This document shows, one piece after another, positions 29,394 to 39,890 of a stretch of 64,000 nt of DNA (positions are counted from its first letter, which is position 1; every line of letters starts with the position of its first letter). The position numbers and the translations under genes are program-made. The notes beneath the pieces were generated by a model that ran no database searches, was not told the DNA's origin, and worked only from the letters and a program-made list of their open reading frames with translations. The DNA is from Cerrena zonata (taxonomy: Eukaryota > Basidiomycota > Agaricomycetes > Polyporales > Cerrenaceae), in assembly GCA_038087015.1 (NCBI GenBank), contig JASBNA010000042.1:62001-126000 (forward strand). Reading direction: 5' to 3'.

Positions 29394-30530
29394 ATGGATA
29401 TCGTTTTAGAGGTGTGTGATACCTTTTTTTTGGATAAGGTTTATGCTAAGGTATTACCAAGAGCAGGACCATTGGCCGCTAAATTAAGTAAATTTCAAAC
29501 TTCCAATGGGTTTTTACAAGGAGGAAATGGAATGAACTCAACTAATACTTTAGATAATGGGATTTATAAGTCAGTATCGTTGTCGGTTCCATTACCACTT
29601 CAATATATTTGGAATATGATTGATAATTATCAAGATAAAGACGAAATTTATGGGTTAGTACCAAAATTTTTAAACTTTACTGAATACACCGATGAATCAA
29701 TTTTATCAAGATCGAATATATTCAGAGTATCATTATCGACATTTTTATTAACTGCATTATTTGGATGGATATTATATTTTGCCGTTGCTTCTATTTCATA
29801 TTTAACTGTATTTGATAAGAATATTTTCAATCATCCAAGATATTTGAAAAATCAAATGTCATTAGAAATTCATAGAGCAACAACTGCCATTCCAACCATG
29901 GTTTTATTAACATTACCATTCTTCTTATTAGAATTAAGAGGATTTTCAAGATTATATTTTGATGTTGCATCAAACGGAGGCTGGAAAGCAATAATTTATC
30001 AATTCCCAATGTTTATTTTATTTACTGATTGTGGAATTTATTTCATTCATCGTTGGTTACACTGGCCATCAGTTTATAAAAAGTTACATAAACCTCATCA
30101 CAAATGGATTGTTTGTACTCCTTTTGCATCCCATGCTTTCCATCCAGTTGATGGTTGGGCTCAATCTTTACCTTATCATCTTTTCCCATTATTTTTCAAA
30201 TTACATAAAGTAAGTTATCTTTTCTTATTTACTTTTGTTAATTTTTGGACTGTTATGATTCATGATGGTCAATATTTGTCAAATGATCCTTTTGTTAATG
30301 GTACTGCTTGTCACACTGTTCATCATTTATACTTCAATTATAATTATGGTCAATTTACTACTTTATGGGATAGATTAGGTAGTTCTTATAGAAGACCTGA
30401 TGATTCCTTATTTGCTAGAAATACTCAAAAACAAGAAGAAGCAAAAATTTGGAAAGAACAAACTAGACAAATGGAAGAAATTAGAGGTAAATTGGAAGGT
30501 AAGACTGATGATAGAGTTTACGGTAAATAA
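29394..30530 (+). CDS. ERG3: ERG3, sterol C-5 desaturase
   Basis: 378 aa ER membrane di-iron enzyme that introduces the C5=C6 bond in episterol on the way to ergosterol. The N-terminus [20 protein letters not shown] is typical of yeast Erg3. Membrane spans lie near 115-145, 165-185 and 200-215. The three histidine boxes are HRWLH near 218, HKPHHKW near 232 and [14 protein letters not shown] near 306. The tail is charged and contains no KKxx-like signal. The frame is complete. Loss of this activity is a known route to azole tolerance in Candida, so the intact boxes suggest a functional gene. Confidence 0.96.
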   Translation: MDIVLEVCDTFFLDKVYAKVLPRAGPLAAKLSKFQTSNGFLQGGNGMNSTNTLDNGIYKSVSLSVPLPLQYIWNMIDNYQDKDEIYGLVPKFLNFTEYTDESILSRSNIFRVSLSTFLLTALFGWILYFAVASISYLTVFDKNIFNHPRYLKNQMSLEIHRATTAIPTMVLLTLPFFLLELRGFSRLYFDVASNGGWKAIIYQFPMFILFTDCGIYFIHRWLHWPSVYKKLHKPHHKWIVCTPFASHAFHPVDGWAQSLPYHLFPLFFKLHKVSYLFLFTFVNFWTVMIHDGQYLSNDPFVNGTACHTVHHLYFNYNYGQFTTLWDRLGSSYRRPDDSLFARNTQKQEEAKIWKEQTRQMEEIRGKLEGKTDDRVYGK

Positions 30531-30715
30531 TTCTTTATATATCTCTCTATAAATTTTATATATGGTTTTAATAATATGACTATTGGTTTTGTTATTTTTC
30601 ATAGTAGAACATCCAATCACCAGATGTACGGATTGCAAAATCGAGATATATCCAACTATTCTATGAGAGCCAAATTCAAATCTTTTTAAAGCCGAATCAT
30701 CTCCATCCGTTGAAT

Positions 30716-32236
30716 ATGGTTGGTGTTTTAGATAACAATAAGGTTTATGTGAATCAGGCAGAACGGTCCAACCAAGTCCCACAACCAGCTTTAATGGCAT
30801 CAAATTCAATCTTGACGATCGCTCCCTATAAGCATCGTAAAGATTTAACTAGAGAATCAGTTTTATCAAAATATCTGATTATTGGATATATTGCCGCTGG
30901 AACTTATGGTAAGGTTTATAAAGCTAAATCCAAAACAGAGCTAACCAGTAGAGATAAAGAAGTTATTGAAATTGATGGTGGTGATGACGGTAAAACCAAA
31001 CCAATTAAAAATTTAAAAGATATTAATGATGAAGAAGTTAATAAGATAATGGATTCTAAAATTAATGAATTATCCAATAAAAACGAACAAAATAATAATC
31101 CGACATTATTTGCAATTAAGAAATTTAAAAGTGATAATCATCTGAATAAATCAATATACCCAAATAATGAAATAATTCATTATACTGGAATATCCCAATC
31201 AGCAATTAGAGAAATGTCAATTTGTAGAGAATTGAACCATAAAAACATAACCAAGTTGATCGATATAATTTTAGAAAACAAATCAATTTATATGATATTT
31301 GAATTTTTCGAACATGATTTATTACAAATTATCCATTTCCATTCTCATCCCGAAATTAATCCAATACCCGACTCAACAATTAAATCATTAACTTGGCAAG
31401 TTTTAAATGGAGTTACCTTTTTACATAAGAATTGGATATTCCATCGAGATTTGAAACCAGCAAACATAATGGTTTCAAGTAATGGGGTTGTTAAAATTGG
31501 AGATTTAGGATTAGCTAGAAAATTTAATAATAATCTACAAAGTTTATACACTGGAGATAAAGTTGTGGTGACAATTTGGTATAGAGCACCCGAGTTACTA
31601 TTAGGCACCAGACATTATTCACCAGCAATTGATTTATGGGCCGTTGGATGTATATTAGCAGAATTATTACTGTTGAGACCAATTTTTAAAGGAGAAGAAG
31701 CAAAATTAGATCTCAATAACAAAAAATCAATTCCTTTCCAAAAAAATCAGTTACAAAAAATCATCGAGATCTTAGGTACTCCAAATATCAATAATTGGCC
31801 CGCGTTATGTAATTATCCAGAATACTCTTCATTTCAGCAAGTTTTCCTTAGTTCAAATTCTACCGTTTATCCTAATAATTTGTTAAATTGGTATAATCTA
31901 ATTGGTGGTAAGAACAAACAGTGTCTTTCTTTACTTAAGTCGTTATTAGAATACGATCCATTGATCAGATCCACCGCCGATGACGCCTTGGTTCATCCTT
32001 TTTTCTTAGAACTACCAAAAGTAAACTCTAATGCTTTTGAAGGATTATCAGTTAAGTATCCAAACCGCCGAATTTACACTGACGATAACGATATTCTATC
32101 CAACGGCAAATTGGTCAACAACAACCCTAACGCGATGAACCAAATGCAAAATCAAAAATCAAATTTCAATTCCCAATTGTTTGGTAATAAGAGATTAAAT
32201 TTTAATGATACTAATCAAAGGAAAAGACAACGCTGA
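30716..32236 (+). CDS. SSN3: SSN3 (SRB10/CDK8), Mediator cyclin-dependent kinase
   Basis: 506 aa from the ATG at 30716 (the frame opens earlier at TTG). Kinase signatures: glycine loop [11 protein letters not shown], a long acidic/Asn insertion before the catalytic lysine in FAIKKF, and cyclin-C binding helix [12 protein letters not shown]. Then come [16 protein letters not shown] (DLG instead of DFG, as in fungal Cdk8) and [10 protein letters not shown]. The fungal Cdk8-specific segment is KGEEAKLD...[12 protein letters not shown] basic tail ends RKRQR. With Ssn8 it forms the Mediator kinase module that phosphorylates transcription factors and the polymerase CTD. A CTG codon at residue 319 (AELL-x-LRPIF) sits at a position occupied by small residues in relatives. 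Confidence 0.95.
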   Translation: MVGVLDNNKVYVNQAERSNQVPQPALMASNSILTIAPYKHRKDLTRESVLSKYLIIGYIAAGTYGKVYKAKSKTELTSRDKEVIEIDGGDDGKTKPIKNLKDINDEEVNKIMDSKINELSNKNEQNNNPTLFAIKKFKSDNHLNKSIYPNNEIIHYTGISQSAIREMSICRELNHKNITKLIDIILENKSIYMIFEFFEHDLLQIIHFHSHPEINPIPDSTIKSLTWQVLNGVTFLHKNWIFHRDLKPANIMVSSNGVVKIGDLGLARKFNNNLQSLYTGDKVVVTIWYRAPELLLGTRHYSPAIDLWAVGCILAELLLLRPIFKGEEAKLDLNNKKSIPFQKNQLQKIIEILGTPNINNWPALCNYPEYSSFQQVFLSSNSTVYPNNLLNWYNLIGGKNKQCLSLLKSLLEYDPLIRSTADDALVHPFFLELPKVNSNAFEGLSVKYPNRRIYTDDNDILSNGKLVNNNPNAMNQMQNQKSNFNSQLFGNKRLNFNDTNQRKRQR

Positions 32237-32322
32237 TGCACGGGTGCACCGACCGAAACTTTTCCTATCAAAAAGAGAAAACGAGCCACCCATGATGCAT
32301 GGATACACTTATGGATCAATAA
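32237..32322 (+). promoter_or_regulatory. Short SSN3-CAK1 gap with Rap1-like motif and overlapping uORFs
   Basis: Only 86 bp separate the SSN3 stop from the CAK1 ATG. A TGCACGGGTG core at 32237-32246, followed by CACC, starts directly after the stop. Two ATGs at 32292 and 32295 open a uORF ending at 32348 inside CAK1. A third ATG at 32299 opens a uORF ending TAA at 32322, just before the CAK1 ATG. The 11-mer ATGGATACACT occurs at both 32299 and the CAK1 start. Confidence 0.5.
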
Positions 32323-33276
32323 ATGGATACACTCAATCGATACACTGATAGACACACGGTCAACACCGGCCAGAACAGTATCATCCAGCGAAGCGTGGAC
32401 TCGCACACCAGCCAAGTTGTTGCATTGAAAATCATCGATGTTGATTTTGTCAAACCGCCCCATAGCATCAAAAACGAGATACGAATACTACAAAAACTAA
32501 ATAATGACTCTTTTCTAAAGTATATAACCCACCACCAGCAATACGATGATATGATTATAGTGACCGAGTACTACGAGCAAGGCGACTTGACCCAATTGAT
32601 GGAAAAGTACCAGACCAAACGAACCAAATTCAACCTAAACGATCCCGGCGATCATCAAGTGGTTAAGAAGAACAATATGCCAATTGATCTTGCCGACGCC
32701 ATCGTGCTCAAACTAATCGAGGGATTGTCTTTCCTCCACGGGCAAGGAATTATCCATCGGGATATCAAACCTCTGAATATTTTTTTCAAAAATGACAACC
32801 CGATCATTGCAGATTTTGGAATAAGTTACGATACTACTGTTGACAATGAAGAACCCCCCAATAACAAGATCCTCGATGTAAGTACCGGTTGTTATAAAGC
32901 ACCCGAACTTATATTCGGGGTGACGGACTACGGTTTTGCCATTGACCTTTGGTCAATGGGAGTCTTGATCAGCAAAATGTACTCCATCCACGGAGACAAT
33001 GTTCTTGAACCAAACGACCCCCAGGTCAACGATATCTACTTGATAAGCTTGATTTTCAAGAAATTCGGAACTCCAGTCATCACCCATCCTTGCAGCGATC
33101 CCCGATTATACTGGCCGCAGATGGCTTCCGACAAGTACCATTTCAACAAATTTGAATTCGACCTCTTCCCGCGCCAGCCAACCAGCCTGCTCTTGCCCCG
33201 GTGTACCAACCCCGGCGTGCTAGACCTGTTTGACAAGATGATGGTATACGACCCCGGTGCACGGACCTTGAACTGA
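32323..33276 (+). CDS. CAK1: CAK1, CDK-activating kinase
   Basis: 317 aa monomeric kinase that phosphorylates the T-loop of Cdc28 and Kin28-type CDKs. It lacks the glycine-rich ATP loop, as budding-yeast Cak1 does. Visible motifs are VVALKIIDVDF (catalytic Lys), HRDIKPLNIFF, ADFGISY, TGCYKAPELIFG and DLWSMGVLI. It ends early, at MMVYDPGARTLN, against 368 aa in S. cerevisiae; a neighbouring frame gives no better tail. Codon use is noticeably GC-richer and less TTA-biased than in SSN3 and the GSK-3 gene on either side. The start at 32323 is the only in-frame ATG near the conserved region. Confidence 0.88.
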   Translation: MDTLNRYTDRHTVNTGQNSIIQRSVDSHTSQVVALKIIDVDFVKPPHSIKNEIRILQKLNNDSFLKYITHHQQYDDMIIVTEYYEQGDLTQLMEKYQTKRTKFNLNDPGDHQVVKKNNMPIDLADAIVLKLIEGLSFLHGQGIIHRDIKPLNIFFKNDNPIIADFGISYDTTVDNEEPPNNKILDVSTGCYKAPELIFGVTDYGFAIDLWSMGVLISKMYSIHGDNVLEPNDPQVNDIYLISLIFKKFGTPVITHPCSDPRLYWPQMASDKYHFNKFEFDLFPRQPTSLLLPRCTNPGVLDLFDKMMVYDPGARTLN

Positions 33277-33564
33277 TGATTAAGTAAGCGGCGGCAGGGC
33301 GATTACCTAAGCGATGATAAGCCCAAAAAAAGGTAATCTCTCGAAGTGACAGGTACTAAAAGAAAAAAAGAAAAGAGAGCACCCACACAGAGGAGGGGCC
33401 GTTATTCACATAGAAAAAAAAAAAAAGTCAGATTAATAGAGTAAGTAGAGAAAAGGGTAATTCTTTTGAATATATAAAATACACTTTTTTTTTTCCAGCG
33501 TTTAAAACCACCAAGTACCACCTACAAGTTAACACCCACTTGAAAGCTGGTGGACCCAACAAAA
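33277..33564 (+). promoter_or_regulatory. Upstream region of the Arg-rich reading frame
   Basis: 288 bp with A-rich runs (33361-33380, 33414-33426), a TATATAAAAT-like box at about 33470-33480, and a T run at 33485-33495 before the ATG at 33565. It has the look of a real promoter: A/T tracts and a TATA element 85-95 bp from the start. That supports the next frame being transcribed in its own right. Confidence 0.45.
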
Positions 33565-34315
33565 ATGAGTATATTGATCAGCGGATTGAATAAGTTGAAT
33601 ATAACAAAGTCCAATAATAAAAACGAACTAGATCATCCTAGTAACGGAGAACTAATAAAGAAGTTGAATTATGAAGAGTTGGAGAAAAATTACGAAATAC
33701 ACAAGTATTACCCCCAATTCATTCATAATCAGGGTATAAGCACTCCGACCATCAAAGAGTTGATTATCGATAAACCCATCTACAGTAAAGCCAATGAACA
33801 TATCGAGGGATGGAAAAACCCAGGAACCAGAAAAGCGCTCATTACTGAGTTAGATATCGAAACCGGAGAGTTGAAAAGGTATGAACAGCCAGACAAAGAT
33901 CAAAGAAAAGACCGAAGAGAAGAACGCAGGGAACGCAGGGAAGAACGAAGAGAGGACCGCAAGGACCGCAGGGAAGAACGGAGAGAGGACCGCAGGGACC
34001 GCAGAGAAGACAGACGGGAACGAAGAGAAGACCGCAGAGAAGATCGCCATGAACGAAGAGAGGAACTCAAAGAACACAGACATGAACGCAAAGAGGTTAG
34101 ACGCCGCAGAAAAAGAGAACCCCACGGACTCTTCACCAACCAACTTACAATGCCCTCCGTTTACGAACGATACCGATCTTCCAGCGAAGAAAGCTTGAGA
34201 CTAGCCCGAAACCAAACTAGTTATAGTTACGATGCCACTAAATCAAACATGACGAATAAAAGAAGTAATAAGTGGAAGTTTAAATTCAATGAACGACGTT
34301 TAAGCGAACAATTAG
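33565..34315 (+). CDS. Arg/Glu/Asp-rich reading frame; candidate first exon of a long GSK-3 isoform
   Basis: 250 codons from ATG 33565 (the frame opens earlier at GTG) to a GTATGT at 34316. I do not recognise the family. Residues 1-110 are ordinary mixed sequence (MSILISGLNKLNIT, YYPQFIHNQGIST, HIEGWKNPGTRKALI). About 113-192 is a degenerate charged repeat of RREERRE/RREDRRD units. About 193-250 is basic and Ser-rich (RRLSEQL at the end). The uninterrupted frame continues to 34569, but beyond 34315 it turns into translated A- and T-runs (a Phe-rich tail), so real coding likely stops at the splice donor. Spliced to 34845 it joins the GSK-3 kinase frame exactly. It could instead be an independent charged protein. 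Confidence 0.6.
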
Positions 34316-34844
34316 GTATGTATTCTTATTTGATTCATGTGATGACATCATCCGGAACAATACGAACAAAAAAACAGAACAAAAACAAAAAAGAAAATGG
34401 CGGGGAACGCGTGCAGCATGCGGGGTGCACTCCGAAAAGGCGGGGAAAAGATGCGCACCCTGAAAATGCCCCATTACGTAATCAGGAATTTTTCGCTCAG
34501 GAAATGGGCCGCCCCACACTACCTTTTTTTTTTTTAATTTTTTTTTTTTTTTTTTTTAATTTTGTTTAATTTTTTTTTTTGTTTTGTTCTTTGTTTTTTT
34601 GTCATTTGTTTTTTTGAGTCTCCCCACACGACCGCTCACTGAATTAAAAACAACTCCAACCAACTCACCCCACTGATTTAATTTGATCATACATTTATTG
34701 AAAGTTTAGCTTTAATAGGGTGTGGTCTATTAAATAGTGAAAGTTCTATTGAATAGTGAATGGTCTATTAAAACACATTAGATTGGTTGATTGGTTGATT
34801 TCTTGTTCTGTATTAATTTGCATATACTAACATGTCTAAAATAG
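34316..34844 (+). other. Candidate 529-nt intron joining the Arg-rich exon to GSK-3; also contains GSK-3 promoter-like sequence
   Basis: Donor GTATGT at 34316-34321 and perfect branch site TACTAAC at 34825-34831. The first AG after it is TAG ending at 34844, with 13 nt from branch to acceptor, nearly identical to the PEX10 intron. Phase 1 on both sides gives a Glu codon at the junction. The segment also holds TTACGTAA (34474-34481), long poly-T runs (34525-34580), a 19-bp tandem repeat (34726-34774) and GATTGGTT repeats (34781-34800). It could therefore double as an internal promoter for a short GSK-3 from the ATG at 34832. Confidence 0.6.
34726..34774 (+). repeat. 19-bp tandem repeat upstream of GSK-3 (about 2.5 copies)
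   Basis: Units starting TCTATTRAATAGTGAA begin at 34726 and 34745, and a partial third (TCTATTAAAAC) at 34764. The period is exactly 19 bp. It lies 60-105 bp before the ATG at 34832 and may be a factor-binding array. Confidence 0.8.
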
Positions 34845-36061
34845 AAGTGATTACTGAAAATGTTAATAACGGCCATACTGGCCAATTGCAACAAATTCAA
34901 TATACCCAATCCCAAATGGTGGGACATGGTTCATTTGGGGTTGTTTTCCAAACACAAATATTACCAAGTAATGAGATTGCTGCTATTAAAAGAGTGTTAC
35001 AGGATAAACGATTTAAAAATCGTGAATTACAAATTATGAAATTAATTCATCATCGTAATATAGTTGATTTGAAGTATTATTTTTATACTAATAATGATAA
35101 ACAAGAATTGTATCTTAATTTAATATTAGAATTTGTTCCAGAAACTTTATATAAAGCTAGTCATTATTATGTTCTGAAGAGATTATCAATGCCGCAATTA
35201 GAAGTTAAATTATACACTTATCAAATGTTAAGGGCCCTTAATTATATCCACTCTCAAGGAATTTGTCATCGAGATATTAAACCCCAGAATTTATTAATTA
35301 ATTCAGAAACCGGGGAATTGAAATTATGTGATTTTGGTAGTGCTAAGATTTTAAATCCAAATGAACCAAACGTTGCTTATATTTGTTCAAGATATTACCG
35401 AGCACCAGAATTAATATTTGGGGCAACTAATTATACTACCAAAATTGATGTTTGGAGTGCTGGTTGTGTTATGGCTGAATTGATTTTAGGTCAACCATTA
35501 TTCCCTGGTGAACTGGGAATTGATCAATTGGTTGAAATTATTAAAATTTTAGGTACTCCTTCAAAGGAACAAATTAAAAATATGAATCCAAATTACATGG
35601 AACATAAATTCCCCCAAATTAAACCAATTCCATTAACAAAAATTTTTAAGAAGATGTCAAATGATTGTATTCAATTCTTGATTAAAATTTTACAATATAG
35701 TCCAATTGATCGTATAAGTTGTATTGAGGCCTTGAGTGATGAATATTTTGATGAGTTGAGAAATTCAAATACAAAATTACCTAATTATAGAAAATTATTT
35801 AGTCAACAATATTACTCATCCGATTCAAACCATTCCAATAATGCTAATTACCAATTATACTCTAATCAACCAGATATCCGTAATTTACCAGAATTATTTG
35901 ATTTTGACGATCGGGAATTATCAGTTATGCCTCAATTAAATTCAAAATTAATACCTGCGTTTGCAATGAATCATTTAAAATGGTCAAGATTTAATGATAT
36001 TAACGATATAAATTCTTTTATTCCCTTAAATCTGGATGAATTAAAAGTTACTTTAGATTAA
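34832..36061 (+). CDS. RIM11: GSK-3 family protein kinase (RIM11/MCK1-type)
   Basis: 409 aa from ATG 34832. Signatures: [60 protein letters not shown], the GSK-3 activation-loop block [19 protein letters not shown] with the activating tyrosine, and [25 protein letters not shown]. These are diagnostic of the shaggy/GSK-3 family; in yeasts members control meiosis, calcineurin-linked transcription and phosphodegrons. S. cerevisiae has four paralogues (RIM11, MRK1, MCK1, YGK3); RIM11 fits best but the symbol is tentative. The first four codons lie between a TACTAAC and a TAG, so they may be intronic in a longer spliced form of about 655 aa. It converges on the MRX11-like gene with only 22 bp between stops. 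Confidence 0.9.
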   Translation: MSKIEVITENVNNGHTGQLQQIQYTQSQMVGHGSFGVVFQTQILPSNEIAAIKRVLQDKRFKNRELQIMKLIHHRNIVDLKYYFYTNNDKQELYLNLILEFVPETLYKASHYYVLKRLSMPQLEVKLYTYQMLRALNYIHSQGICHRDIKPQNLLINSETGELKLCDFGSAKILNPNEPNVAYICSRYYRAPELIFGATNYTTKIDVWSAGCVMAELILGQPLFPGELGIDQLVEIIKILGTPSKEQIKNMNPNYMEHKFPQIKPIPLTKIFKKMSNDCIQFLIKILQYSPIDRISCIEALSDEYFDELRNSNTKLPNYRKLFSQQYYSSDSNHSNNANYQLYSNQPDIRNLPELFDFDDRELSVMPQLNSKLIPAFAMNHLKWSRFNDINDINSFIPLNLDELKVTLD

Positions 36062-36083
36062 TCTATGTAAATATATATATATA

Positions 36084-36707
36084 CTATAATCTTGGTTTAT
36101 TGATTTTTTTAACTGTAGATTCTCCTAATTTATTCTCCGGCTCCTTCTTCTTTTTTTCAAATCGTTTCTTAACTGGCTCAATTATCCATTTGGAGAAAAA
36201 CGGCATCATACTTAAACTAATCATTATTCTTATTGGCGCTAAGGTCTTAACTATTATATATGAGTATGCTCCTTCCATTATAAAATTGGCCTTTTCATTA
36301 ATTGAATAATCTTGGAAATCCCAACTTTTCAACGATTTATCAATTATCCTAGTCACTTGATCTATCCCATAACTAGTGAAATCCCAATTAGGGATCATAT
36401 CGTGATAATTATGAAATACCCACCATATTCCAATTAATGGAATAATCGCAGTTAACTCGTGCAATATTATAAACGACGTTATATGGGTCACTGGTGCATT
36501 CAAAAATCGACGACTAAATGGCTGTAGAAACTTGGGTATCCTACGAAGTATTGCATTCCCAATAACTACTCTTTTAGATACTTCTTGGGTTTGAAACTTG
36601 GGCTGATCATGGATCCTTCTAATTCCAAGTCCTATGCCAACTCTTCCAACCCCAAATCCTGGAATTCCTGCTCTTGAAATCAAACTTCTTCTTATCAAAC
36701 CATTCAT
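36084..36707 (-). CDS. Mitochondrial FLILHELTA-family membrane protein (MRX11-like)
   Basis: 207 aa. The segment FIILHELTAIIPLIGIWWVFH near residues 77-97 carries the motif that names the Pfam FLILHELTA family, which includes yeast YPL041C/Mrx11 of the mitochondrial expression complexes. The N-terminus is Arg-rich with no acidic residues for about 35 positions (MNGLIRRSLISRAG), a good mitochondrial presequence. A second hydrophobic stretch lies near 150-180 (YIIVKTLAPIRIMISLSMMPFF), and the C-terminus is very basic. Family assignment is firm; orthology to MRX11 is an inference and the molecular role is not established. Confidence 0.78.
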   Translation of the reverse strand: MNGLIRRSLISRAGIPGFGVGRVGIGLGIRRIHDQPKFQTQEVSKRVVIGNAILRRIPKFLQPFSRRFLNAPVTHITSFIILHELTAIIPLIGIWWVFHNYHDMIPNWDFTSYGIDQVTRIIDKSLKSWDFQDYSINEKANFIMEGAYSYIIVKTLAPIRIMISLSMMPFFSKWIIEPVKKRFEKKKKEPENKLGESTVKKINKPRL

Positions 36708-38139
<1,432 letters not shown>

Positions 38140-38342
38140 TCCCCTCTCTCCCCTATTTAGATATACTTATGTCTCTAGATTTATATCCTTAATCCATTCA
38201 TCCCTTTGATTATTCGGTAGAATTTGTAGAATTTGCAACTTCCTCGGTTTTTTTGACATTTTTTTTTTTTTCTCTTTTTGGTGTACCTCATCTTATTTTT
38301 CACTTCATCGCCAAACTTAACGTTACTAGAGACAACTTTAGT
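38140..38342 (+). promoter_or_regulatory. ERG10 3' region and ecdysoneless-family promoter
   Basis: 203 bp. CCTCGG at 38242-38247 and a T-rich run at about 38258-38275 precede the ATG at 38343. The frame is open upstream to 38253, but it starts at a non-ATG codon and encodes a Phe-rich leader, so I start at 38343. Confidence 0.4.
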
Positions 38343-39794
38343 ATGTCTTATATATGGAGTCGATACACTGCCCAGGATCTTCTAGGGGAGTTTGATTTGC
38401 AAACGCTTACGTTTACCATCGTCGACACCAATGGCCAAATCAATGAGATTGTTGAATACTTGAGACATTACCTAGATCCATTAATCCAAAGGTATCCATG
38501 GTTTAATCAACCACCCGAATGGAAGAGATACAATTGGGAAAACGTTGATTATATCCATGGATACTTGAGCCATGGTGGTAACAACAACGAGCAATTGTTG
38601 ATGATATACTGGATGTGGAACTTATCAAAGAAAATCAACGGTTGTTATCTAAGGTTATGGGATTTGGAAGATACCGATGTACTTTTCGTGATAAATTTCA
38701 ATCAAGTACCTGAGTGGATTAATCCCGATAATAGCTTGAATCGTGTTTGGGTAAGCAATGGGGCTGCATTAGTGATCGATGAAGAGCCAAATGAAGGATT
38801 GCTCTTGAAAGATGCAATTAGATTGTTGAGGCTGAATAAGTATACGGTACTCAAGGATTGGACTCGGGATTTTGTTAAAGATCTTGAGAGTAACTCAAGC
38901 CTACAAAAGCTTTATATGGATCAAATCTTAGATGTTCAAGTTAGCTTGCCAAGTGAGTTAATCAGTATTTTTAACAAACAGCCGTATTTAATTGGCCAAT
39001 CAATATACTATTTTTTCAAAAATAACCTTTCGGTCAATAAGAATGCATCATCTGATCGTGAGACAATACCAATTGCAATGCACAAGGACTTGGATTTCAT
39101 ATTGAATGCTCTCATGGAGAGAAGTCAGTCTAAGGATAAATGCGAGTTTATTGGAGATGTCTTGAGTATAGGGTTTAAGAATTGTGTTGATGAAGACGTT
39201 GATATGGAGGTGTCTAATAGTACAAGTGCTTTAGCAAGAGATGATTTACAGGAATTTTTAATCGGATGTGGTATTTTAGATAAGAAAGTTGATGTTAATA
39301 TAAAAGAGTCTGATCAAAATATGGATACAGTAATAAATTCATTATCGGACTTATTTACTTCAAAGCAACCCGATGAAAATGTTGATGAGAAAATCAAGAG
39401 TTTTTTCCAAAAAGAATCTGGATTTGAAGGGATTGATGTTCCTGTCAGTGACGATGAAGATAGTGACGGAGTCAGCGAGACAGACAATGAGACCAACGAA
39501 GAGGACGAGTTCGACTTAGACGATTTTTTGGAATACCACGCCAAACACTCAATGGGACTCTCAGATGATGATTTGAAAAAGTTTAGGGCCGACAACAAGA
39601 AAAGATCTATATCAACTTTGAAAGATTACAACGACGATAGTGACTATCAAACCGATACTTCCACAGAATATAGATCAGACGAAGATGGTGAAGAGGAACT
39701 TCAAAACGAAGTGGAAGAATTTAAAAAATTGTTGGCTACTAATCCATTAGCTAGAAACCTTTACGAAAAGGGAATTGGAAATGATAACTGGTAA
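38343..39794 (+). CDS. Ecdysoneless (ECD/SGT1, PF07093) family protein
   Basis: 483 aa. The N-terminal third has the family hallmarks: LDPLIQRYPWFNQPPEW, GDNVEDEW-like VDYIHGYLSHGGNN, YWMWNLSKKI and LRLWDLEDTDVLFVINFNQVPEWINPDNSLNRVWVSNGAALVI. The C-terminal third is acidic and Ser/Asp-rich (SDDEDSDGVSETDNETNEEDEFDLDDF) with a conserved-looking end ATNPLARNLYEKGIGNDNW. Animal ECD works in Hsp90/R2TP-linked assembly and splicing. The fungal role is poorly known, and S. cerevisiae has no clear orthologue that I know of. Confidence 0.82.
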   Translation: MSYIWSRYTAQDLLGEFDLQTLTFTIVDTNGQINEIVEYLRHYLDPLIQRYPWFNQPPEWKRYNWENVDYIHGYLSHGGNNNEQLLMIYWMWNLSKKINGCYLRLWDLEDTDVLFVINFNQVPEWINPDNSLNRVWVSNGAALVIDEEPNEGLLLKDAIRLLRLNKYTVLKDWTRDFVKDLESNSSLQKLYMDQILDVQVSLPSELISIFNKQPYLIGQSIYYFFKNNLSVNKNASSDRETIPIAMHKDLDFILNALMERSQSKDKCEFIGDVLSIGFKNCVDEDVDMEVSNSTSALARDDLQEFLIGCGILDKKVDVNIKESDQNMDTVINSLSDLFTSKQPDENVDEKIKSFFQKESGFEGIDVPVSDDEDSDGVSETDNETNEEDEFDLDDFLEYHAKHSMGLSDDDLKKFRADNKKRSISTLKDYNDDSDYQTDTSTEYRSDEDGEEELQNEVEEFKKLLATNPLARNLYEKGIGNDNW

Positions 39795-39890
39795 TTAATG
39801 ATTAATGATTAATGATAGTATAGACATTATATAGATGATTTTTCTGTTTCATTTTTTTTTTTTTTTTTATTTTTAATTTTTGGTATAATA

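Noticed and set aside
33256..33265. GGTGCACGGAC in CAK1 as another Rap1-like site
   Set aside because: In coding sequence, lacks the GGGTG end; probably chance.
34316..34569. C-terminal part of the Arg-rich frame
   Set aside because: Translation of A-rich then T-rich DNA (Lys/Asn then a Phe run); better explained as intron or promoter after the GTATGT.
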